Assembly (NCBI GenBank): GCA_039696685.1
Contig: CP155566.1
Location: 2,294,001 to 2,358,000 of the forward strand
Source: Vibrio sp. CDRSL-10 TSBA
GTDB lineage: Bacteria > Pseudomonadota > Gammaproteobacteria > Enterobacterales > Vibrionaceae
Length of the DNA stretch: 64,000 bases
Direction: 5' to 3'
A model generated the notes under the pieces. The model was given only the letters and a program-made list of their open reading frames with translations, was not told the origin of the DNA and ran no database searches. Below are positions 58,145-64,000 of this stretch, piece by piece; positions within the stretch are counted from its first letter, which is position 1, and every line of letters begins with the position of its first letter. Made by a program: the position numbers and the translations under genes.

Positions 58145-58458
58145 AACGACCTCGACTTAGCTGAGACTCGATGTAACACGGTTACTCTATTGAGAGAACC
58201 CACTAAAATCAAGGGTATATCGTATCTTTTCCCACCAATTCTGCGTGCCACAGCCACATTGTACACATAAATTCATTACCTTAACGAATGTAAGGTCATA
58301 AAAACTTTCGGACAGCTTATCTAAGCTCTGAATTGAGCAACTTGGGGTACTGACAAAATTTAACCTCGAAAGGACAATATGGCCTAGATTTATATCCTAA
58401 AAAAAGGCAATCTGTAGAGGTTTAATAAACAAATTTCATCATTTTCAGGAACAAGACA
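58145..58458. other. Divergent promoter region between menF and alaA
   Basis: About 314 AT-rich bases. No gene seen. It must hold the promoters of menFDHB (minus) and alaA (plus). No clear operator or riboswitch could be fixed. Confidence 0.5.
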
Positions 58459-59673
58459 ATGCAAAATATCGGGATGTCGTCAAAACTCGATAATGTCTGC
58501 TATGACATTCGAGGACCAGTGCTCAAACATGCTAAGCGCATGGAAGAAGAAGGGCAGAAAATACTAAAGCTTAATATCGGCAACCCGGCCCCGTTTGGTT
58601 TCGACGCCCCGGATGAAATCCTGGTCGACGTAATTCGCAATCTGCCAACCTCGCAAGGTTACTGTGATTCCAAAGGTATCTACTCGGCACGTAAAGCAGT
58701 CGTTCAGCACTACCAGAAAAAAGGCATCCGCTCTCTGGATGTCGAAGATGTTTATATCGGCAACGGCGCATCCGAACTGATCGTGATGGCGATGCAGGCG
58801 CTGCTGAACAACGGTGATGAAATGCTGGTTCCTGCCCCGGATTACCCGCTCTGGACCGCCGCTGTTGCGCTGTCCGGCGGTAAAGCGGTGCACTACCTGT
58901 GTGATGAGCAAGCCGACTGGTATCCGTCACTCGACGACATCAAGAAAAAGATTACGCCGAACACGCGTGGCATCGTCCTGATCAACCCGAACAACCCGAC
59001 CGGCGCGGTATACAGCCGTGACTTCCTACTGGAAGTTATTGAAATCGCACGTAAGCATAAACTGATTATCTTTGCAGACGAAATCTATGACAAAGTCCTG
59101 TACGACGGTGCGACCCACACGTCGGTGGCGACGCTGACCGAAGATGTCCTGGTTGTGACCTTCAATGGCCTGTCCAAAGCCTACCGTGTTTGTGGTTTCC
59201 GTGGCGGCTGGATGTTCCTGACCGGACCAAAACATCAGGCCAGCGGCTATATCTCCGGATTGGATATGCTGGCCTCGATGCGTTTGTGTGCCAACGTACC
59301 AATGCAGCACGCGATCCAGACTGCTCTGGGCGGCTATCAGAGTATCAATGAATTGATCCTGCCGGGCGGACGTCTGCTTGAGCAGCGTGACCGAGCCTGG
59401 GAACTGATTAACCAGATCCCGGGGGTATCGTGTGTGAAGCCGAAAGGCGCTATGTATCTGTTCCCGAAAATTGATACCAAAAAATACAGCATTAAAGACG
59501 ATCAGCGCATGGTACTCGACTTCCTGAAACAGGAAAAAGTCCTGCTGGTACAGGGTACCGGCTTCAACTGGCCGAAACCGGACCACGTACGCATCGTGAC
59601 CCTGCCGCATGTTGAAGATCTGGAAGTGGCGATCGGCCGTTTTGAGCGTTTCCTGAGCACTTACAGCCAATAA
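58459..59673 (+). CDS. alaA: Alanine/valine-pyruvate class I aminotransferase AlaA
   Basis: A 404-residue fold-type I PLP aminotransferase close to E. coli AlaA (YfbQ). Motifs: KRMEEEGQKILKLNIGNPAP at the N-terminus, NPNNPTGAVYSRDFL, IFADEIYDKVLYDG and the PLP lysine in FNGLSKAYRVCGFRGGWM; HVRIVTLPHVEDLE near the end. It makes alanine from pyruvate and glutamate. Unbroken. The alaA-yfbR order is shared with E. coli. Confidence 0.94.
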   Translation: MQNIGMSSKLDNVCYDIRGPVLKHAKRMEEEGQKILKLNIGNPAPFGFDAPDEILVDVIRNLPTSQGYCDSKGIYSARKAVVQHYQKKGIRSLDVEDVYIGNGASELIVMAMQALLNNGDEMLVPAPDYPLWTAAVALSGGKAVHYLCDEQADWYPSLDDIKKKITPNTRGIVLINPNNPTGAVYSRDFLLEVIEIARKHKLIIFADEIYDKVLYDGATHTSVATLTEDVLVVTFNGLSKAYRVCGFRGGWMFLTGPKHQASGYISGLDMLASMRLCANVPMQHAIQTALGGYQSINELILPGGRLLEQRDRAWELINQIPGVSCVKPKGAMYLFPKIDTKKYSIKDDQRMVLDFLKQEKVLLVQGTGFNWPKPDHVRIVTLPHVEDLEVAIGRFERFLSTYSQ

Positions 59674-59705
59674 CGCTTTCCTCTTCCTTTCCTGATCAGT
59701 TAGGC

Positions 59706-59744
59706 TTAAAAGGCTCTCTTTTCTAAACTAAAAGAGAGCCTTTT
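59706..59744 (+). terminator. Terminator of alaA
   Basis: Long stem AAAAGGCTCTCTTTT/AAAAGAGAGCCTTTT around CTAAACT, followed by GTTTTATT. About 35 bases after the alaA stop. Confidence 0.9.
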
Positions 59745-59779
59745 GTTTTATTCAGCGATCAACCAGGATGTCGAGCGTT

Positions 59780-60365
59780 ATGAAAGAAAGCCATTTTTTT
59801 GCCCACCTCGCCCGTATGAAACTCATTCAGCGCTGGCCACTGATGCGTTCCGTTTCCAAAGAGAACATCTCCGAACACAGCCTGCAGGTAGCGTTTGTCG
59901 CCCATGCACTGGCCGTGATTAAGAATAAAAAATTCGGCGGACAACTCAATCCCGAGCGGATTGCGATTCTGGCCATGTATCATGACTCGAGTGAAGTGCT
60001 GACCGGCGACCTGCCAACACCTATCAAATACTTCAATCCGGACATCGCCAAAGAGTACAAAAAAATCGAAGCAGCCGCAGAAACGTCGCCTGCTGTCAAT
60101 GCTGCCGGAAGAATTTCACGACGATTTTGCGCCTTTTCTGGTCTCCGATGCAGCGCATGCCGAGGATTCCGCGATCGTCAAACAAGCCGACTGCCTGTGC
60201 GCTTATCTGAAATGTCTGGAAGAGCTCAGCGCCGGTAACCACGAATTTGCTCTGGCCAAAAAACGTCTCGATGTGACGCTGCGTGAGCGCTACACCGAAG
60301 AAATGGATTATTTTCTGCAAACCTTTGCCCCCAGCTTTGAATTAACACTGGACGAGATAAGCTAA
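59780..60365 (+). CDS. yfbR: 5'-Deoxynucleotidase YfbR (frame break at 60080-60084)
   Basis: A 194-residue HD-domain phosphohydrolase that removes phosphate from deoxynucleoside monophosphates. HD residues lie in [15 protein letters not shown] and [20 protein letters not shown], with the second metal Asp in [17 protein letters not shown]. Removing one A in GCAGAAACGTC gives [23 protein letters not shown] 59780 ([15 protein letters not shown]) matches the E. coli start. Confidence 0.92.
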
Positions 60366-60410
60366 CTCGCTGTAGTTTTTATAAAAACCGTGTCATATCG
60401 GGAGCAATCA

Positions 60411-61739
60411 ATGCAGGTAACCATCAGTTCAGACTGGCAAGAGCGCAACAATGACGAACATAAAATTCGTCGCAATGATCATCGGAGTCCGTATCAGCGT
60501 GATCGGGCCCGTATTCTTCACTCGGCCGCGTTTCGCCGCTTACAGGCCAAAACCCAGGTGCACGGCACCAGTTTGAACGATTTCCACCGCACCCGGCTGA
60601 CCCACTCGCTGGAAGCCTCGCAAATCGGCACCGGTATTGTCGCGCAGATAAAACTCAAGCAGCCTCAGTTTCGTGATTTACTGCCGTCAGACAGCCTGAT
60701 TGACTCGCTGTGCCTGGCGCATGATATCGGCCATCCGCCTTACGGCCATGGCGGTGAAATCGCACTCAACTATATGATGCGTGAGCACGGTGGCTTTGAG
60801 GGCAATGCGCAGACGTTTCGTATCGTCACCTGTCTTGAACCCTATACCGAGCATCACGGCATGAACCTGTCACGTCGTACCCTGCTCGGCCTGCTCAAAT
60901 ACCCGGCGCTGCTCAGCCGCACCCGGGCGGAAAAACTCCCGGAATCTGTTCCGCACCAGCGTCAGCTGAAAGCCAAAGACTGGGCGCCGGCCAAAGGGGT
61001 CTACAACTGTGACAGTGCAATTCTGAATTGGGTACTGGCTCCGCTCAGCGCCCATGACCGTAAACTGCTGGGCGAAATGCGTGCAGAAACCCGCTCGCCT
61101 TATCAGCACCAGAAGACACGTTTTAAATCCCTCGATTGCTCAATTATGGAGCTGGCCGATGATATTGCCTACGGCGTGCATGATCTGGAAGATGCAATTG
61201 TGCTCGGCATGGTCACGCAGACCCAGTGGCAACAGGCCGCGGCCAGCCAGTTAGCTTTGTGCGGTGATGAGTGGTTTGCTGAGCATATTGAAGCATTGAG
61301 CAGCATGCTGTTTTCCGGCCAGCATCATGTGCGTAAAGATGCGATTGGCGGCATCGTGAATGCCCTGCTGACCAGTGTCAGCGTCCAGCCGGTTGATGCC
61401 GCGTTCGACAGCGATCTTCTGGCATTTAACGCCTATCTGGAGCCGAACATGCATAACGCGCTGGAAGTGCTGAAAAGCTTCGTCAGTCAGTACGTTATCC
61501 AGGTACCGCAGGTGCAACGCTTTGAATACAAAGGTCAGCAGATCATTATGGATTTGTTTGAAGCCCTGGCCGCCGACCCGGAACGTCTGTTACCGGAGGC
61601 AACTCAGGAGAAATGGCGCACCGCAGAGCATGCCTCAGAAGACGGAATGCGGGTCATCTGCGATTACATTGCTGCGATGACCGACGGCTACGCTCAGCGC
61701 CTGCATCAGCAGCTGTTTTCCGCCCACGTTAATTACTAA
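60411..61739 (+). CDS. dgt: dGTPase-like HD-domain triphosphohydrolase
   Basis: A 442-residue dNTP triphosphohydrolase. N-terminal RSPYQRDRARILHSAAFRRL, QAKTQVHGTSLNDFHRTRLT, then HSLEASQIG and SLCLAHDIGHPPYGHGGEIA (H...HD metal site), and MELADDIAYGVHDLEDAIVL. It hydrolyses dGTP (and possibly other dNTPs) to nucleoside and triphosphate. ATG 60411 with GGGAG upstream. Follows yfbR by 45 bases, so both dNTP-metabolism genes may be co-transcribed. Related enzymes can restrict phages; not claimed here. Confidence 0.92.
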   Translation: MQVTISSDWQERNNDEHKIRRNDHRSPYQRDRARILHSAAFRRLQAKTQVHGTSLNDFHRTRLTHSLEASQIGTGIVAQIKLKQPQFRDLLPSDSLIDSLCLAHDIGHPPYGHGGEIALNYMMREHGGFEGNAQTFRIVTCLEPYTEHHGMNLSRRTLLGLLKYPALLSRTRAEKLPESVPHQRQLKAKDWAPAKGVYNCDSAILNWVLAPLSAHDRKLLGEMRAETRSPYQHQKTRFKSLDCSIMELADDIAYGVHDLEDAIVLGMVTQTQWQQAAASQLALCGDEWFAEHIEALSSMLFSGQHHVRKDAIGGIVNALLTSVSVQPVDAAFDSDLLAFNAYLEPNMHNALEVLKSFVSQYVIQVPQVQRFEYKGQQIIMDLFEALAADPERLLPEATQEKWRTAEHASEDGMRVICDYIAAMTDGYAQRLHQQLFSAHVNY

Positions 61740-61759
61740 AACAAATGACTGAATGAAGG

Positions 61760-61781
61760 CAAGGGGCATCTGTGCCCCTTG
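61760..61781. terminator. Bidirectional terminator between dgt and tapT
   Basis: Nine-pair stem CAAGGGGCA/TGCCCCTTG with loop TCTG. TTATT follows on the plus strand. It abuts the convergent tapT stop. Confidence 0.75.
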
Positions 61782-62390
61782 TTATTCCTTATTGAGGTAA
61801 TTACGCTCAAACACACCGGGCGGCATTTGCTGAATCTGGTAGTCGATCATGGTATCAAATGCCGACATCAGCGGCGAAAAGTCCTGTTCAGGTTGCAGGC
61901 TCTGCAGCAAATGATAGCCCGCTTCCACGGTTGATAACGCATTCTCACTCGGCGCTTTACGAATCCGGTAGTTGCCCTTGAGATCTTTGGGCAGATGCAA
62001 GGCGGGTAAGTGATGAAGCTGGGTGTTAACCTGCCACATCTTAAAGGCTTTTTTCCAGGTACCATCCAGCACAATCACCCGTATCGGCCGCTCGGCTTCT
62101 AAACTAAGTTGTTCGCTGGATTGCGACTGCTCACTCGGATACAACACAAAATGCTGCACGCTGGTGTCAGCCAGCAGACGATTGAGTTCCTCATGCTGAC
62201 GGAAATCTTCACCAACCAGCAGGCGGCAGTTCGCCAGCGACAGACTGAGGATACGCGCGGTACCCATGGCGCGATGTTCTTCTGTCGGATGCTGAAGAAT
62301 GATAAGCTCCACCTGTGAATCGATCGGCACTATCGCAGCGCAGATACAGGCTTTATGTGCTTTACCGCACCGGGAACAATAACGGGACAT
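61782..62390 (-). CDS. tapT: tRNA-uridine aminocarboxypropyltransferase, DTW domain
   Basis: A 202-residue DTW-domain protein: N-terminal zinc-type cysteines (YCSRCGKAHKACICAAI), GTARILSLSLANCRLLVGED and the name-giving VIVLDGTWKKAFKMW (D-x-T-W), then IRKAPSENALSTVEAGYHLL. E. coli TapT (YfiP) makes acp3U47 in tRNAs from SAM. Divergent from the rhombosortase with only three bases between the starts. Confidence 0.9.
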   Translation of the reverse strand: MSRYCSRCGKAHKACICAAIVPIDSQVELIILQHPTEEHRAMGTARILSLSLANCRLLVGEDFRQHEELNRLLADTSVQHFVLYPSEQSQSSEQLSLEAERPIRVIVLDGTWKKAFKMWQVNTQLHHLPALHLPKDLKGNYRIRKAPSENALSTVEAGYHLLQSLQPEQDFSPLMSAFDTMIDYQIQQMPPGVFERNYLNKE

Positions 62391-62393
62391 ATT

Positions 62394-62939
62394 GTGAATT
62401 TATACCTGTGGCTAGTCATAATCAGTATGGTCTGTGTCGGACTGCAGTTCGAACCGCTCTCCTCTGCCGCAGCCTGGCAGTTAAACGCCATTCAACACGG
62501 CCAATGGTGGCGCATCCTAACAGGAAACTTCACCCATACCAACTTTGCTCATCTGGCGATGAATCTGGCCGGGTTATGGCTCATCAGCTATATCTTCAAG
62601 CCCACAGTCCAGCTATTACTGCCCACCCTTGTGCTTATCAGCCTCTGGGTCGGTATTGCGGTATTAATGACAGACATGAGTTCCTACGTCGGTCTGTCCG
62701 GCACCCTGCACGGACTGTTTGCCTGTTGCGCTCTGCAAGAAGCCAGGCAGGGACGGCGCAGCAGTTGGCTGCTGGTTGCCGGCGTGATCGCCAAAGTGGT
62801 CTGGGAGCAGTGCTACGGCAGTTCACTCGGCACTGAAGCCCTGATCCAAGCCCGGGTAGCAACCGAGGCGCACCTGGCTGGGGTACTGGGTGGCTTGCTG
62901 CTGGCGCTGAGTACTAAAAAAACGTTAAGAATGCCCTAA
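62394..62939 (+). CDS. rrtA: Rhombosortase (rhomboid-family intramembrane serine protease)
   Basis: A 181-residue, about six-helix rhomboid. Motifs: QHGQWWRILTGNFTHTNFAH with LAMNLAGLWL, the nucleophile YVGLSGTLHGLFACCALQEA (GLSG, Ser), and the His in ATEAHLAGVLGGLLL. It matches the compact rhombosortase type that processes GlyGly-CTERM proteins in Vibrio. No in-frame ATG is suitable; GTG 62394 is the best start. Overlaps the convergent deaminase end by 15 bases. Confidence 0.83.
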   Translation: MNLYLWLVIISMVCVGLQFEPLSSAAAWQLNAIQHGQWWRILTGNFTHTNFAHLAMNLAGLWLISYIFKPTVQLLLPTLVLISLWVGIAVLMTDMSSYVGLSGTLHGLFACCALQEARQGRRSSWLLVAGVIAKVVWEQCYGSSLGTEALIQARVATEAHLAGVLGGLLLALSTKKTLRMP

Positions 62940-63365
62940 ATAAGGTGACAAGAAAGTACTGACTTCTTCACCGCACATCCCGACCTCTACAGTGATCCCG
63001 GCATTTTTCAGCATCTCAATACCCATGCCATTATTTCGCGGGTCCGGATCTAACATTGCAACCACAATGTGCCGAATTCCGCTATTCACCAGAGTCACCG
63101 CACAAGCCGGTGTTCTGCCAACAAACGAACATGGCTCCAGAGTTACATAAGCGGTTACGCCTTCACGACTGCCCCTTAGTTGATTGAGAGCCTCAACTTC
63201 TGCATGATTATCACCAACAGCCTGAGTAAATCCTTCAGCAATAATTTCGCCATTTCTGACTAAAACACAGCCTACCGGTGGATTGGGTCTGCATTGAGGC
63301 AATGCCAGTTGTGAGATGGCTAATGCTCTTTGCATAAATATTCGTTGTTTGTCTGAAGTGTGCAT
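62925..63365 (-). CDS. Stand-alone RibD-like deaminase
   Basis: A 146-residue cytidine-deaminase-fold protein equal to only the N-terminal domain of RibD: FMQRALAISQLALPQCRPNP, PVGCVLVRNGEIIAEGFTQA, zinc motif NHAEVEAL and TLEPCSFVGRTPAC, then MLDPDPRNNGMGIEMLKNAG. The RibD reductase domain is missing and the protein ends naturally. Not in a riboflavin operon here, so the substrate is uncertain (pyrimidine deaminase or a related pterin/flavin precursor). Confidence 0.85.
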   Translation of the reverse strand: MHTSDKQRIFMQRALAISQLALPQCRPNPPVGCVLVRNGEIIAEGFTQAVGDNHAEVEALNQLRGSREGVTAYVTLEPCSFVGRTPACAVTLVNSGIRHIVVAMLDPDPRNNGMGIEMLKNAGITVEVGMCGEEVSTFLSPYLGHS

Positions 63366-63400
63366 GGTTTTTTCTTCCTCTTTGACGGATCAGACTGCGA

Positions 63401-64000
63401 CTAACCCACTTCCACCACTGCCGGGTTAAACACCGGACTGTTAATAATGATCTGCTCCAGACGGCGTGTCGCTTCATTGATTTTAGGTGAAGTAAACAGG
63501 GTCACTTCCATATCCGGCAGCTCCGGCAGGTCGCTTAAAATCACCAGATCGTCTTCCAGTGTATGATAAGGCATCACGGCAATCCCTACTCCGGCACGTA
63601 CCGCCGCCAGAACACCAGAGCGGCTTTGACTGGTAAACGCAATCCTATAAGGCATTCTGGCTTTTTCCAGCGCAGAACAGGCATATTGACGATGCTGACA
63701 ACCTTCATAAAACACCACCAGCGGCAGCACTTCATGGGTATGGACAAAGTGATCTTTCGAGCCAATCCAGACTAATTCATCACGCCGCAGCCGGGTTCCG
63801 CCTTGCGTTTCCGGCCAGCATTTCAACTAACGCGATATCGAGCTTACCTTTATCCAGTAAGTCAACCAGATGATCGGGACGGTAGTCGCAGAAAGCTTCC
63901 AGTTCGGCCTCCGGATAACTGAGGATAAAGTCCTGCAGAATCGGGGCCAGTGTCTGGCTGGCATACTGGTCATGCGTTCCCAACCGCACTACCCCGTCAA
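63401..64000 (-). CDS. LysR-family regulator, C-terminal part (start off window; frame break at 63807-63811)
   Basis: The visible part is the LysR substrate-binding domain: DGVVRLGTHDQYASQTLAPI at the window edge, DYRPDHLVDLLDKGKLDIAL, DELVWIGSKDHFVHTHEVLP, VLAAVRAGVGIAVMPYHTLE, and the end EQIIINSPVFNPAVVEVG. Removing one A in CCGGAAACGC gives LAGTQGGTRLRRDELVW. The helix-turn-helix is beyond position 64000. Target genes unknown. Confidence 0.88.

Noticed and set aside
2026..63811. Reading the broken genes as a decaying pseudogene-rich locus
   Set aside because: All breaks share one pentamer and one type of change, there are no other nonsense or deletion events, and housekeeping men genes are hit as often as flagellar ones.
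1..64000. Search for CRISPR arrays, tRNA genes, transposases, integrases or prophage genes
   Set aside because: No regularly spaced repeats, cloverleaf sequences or mobile-element proteins were recognised.

Overview
The window looks like a Vibrio chromosome of roughly 50% G+C, most like a V. fluvialis/V. furnissii-type species. The species guess is an inference. The reasons are a complete lateral-flagellum gene set of the V. parahaemolyticus Laf type (lafK, motY, LafA flagellin, LafT/LafU motor) and typical Vibrio backbone genes on both sides: ffs, tesB-ybaY, menFDHBCE, alaA-yfbR-dgt and a rhombosortase.

Layout. 1-7.8 kb: end of an OmpA-like porin, 4.5S RNA, a periplasmic-sensor GGDEF protein, a membrane protein, an alkyltransferase-like protein, a YbaY lipoprotein, TesB, a 37-residue Cys-containing peptide behind a MerR-type promoter, and a divergent Lrp-family regulator/PLP-enzyme pair. 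7.9-45.1 kb: one uninterrupted lateral-flagellum locus. It holds motY-lafK-fliEFGHIJ (minus), fliMNPQR-flhBA plus a degenerate EAL-like protein (plus), lafA, fliDSTKLA-motAB (plus), a two-gene insert (small membrane protein and NlpE-like lipoprotein), flgBCDEFGHIJKL plus a LafW-like gene (minus), and flgA, flgMN and a lytic transglycosylase (plus). 45.1-50.7 kb: DUF1244, a Tim44-domain protein, a TetR regulator with an MFS/acyltransferase fusion, and a YeiH-type transporter. 50.8-58.1 kb: menaquinone genes menF-D-H-B and menC-E. 58.4-64 kb: alaA, yfbR, dgt, tapT, rhombosortase, a RibD-like deaminase and a partial LysR.

The flagellar genes form a hierarchy. LafK (sigma54 activator) is expected to act at the two sigma54 promoters found here, one before fliD and one before flgB, whose sequences are nearly identical. 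The fliD operon carries the sigma28 gene fliA (lafS), which with FlgM would time LafA, MotA and MotB. FlgJ lacks the muramidase domain, and a secreted lytic transglycosylase is translationally coupled to flgN.

The most striking signal is not a gene. At least 21 genes carry a reading-frame break. Every break is repaired by deleting one A or T from a GAAAC/GTTTC pentamer (true GAAC/GTTC), and the 20 complete genes then have lengths divisible by three. This is very unlikely to be biological decay and looks like a motif-specific sequencing error. GAAC/GTTC is the known core of one class of DNA phosphorothioate (Dnd) modification, so the errors may be the footprint of a DNA modification system encoded elsewhere in the genome. 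That last step is inference. Broken genes are annotated below as single repaired CDSs. No tRNA, transposase, CRISPR array or prophage was seen.
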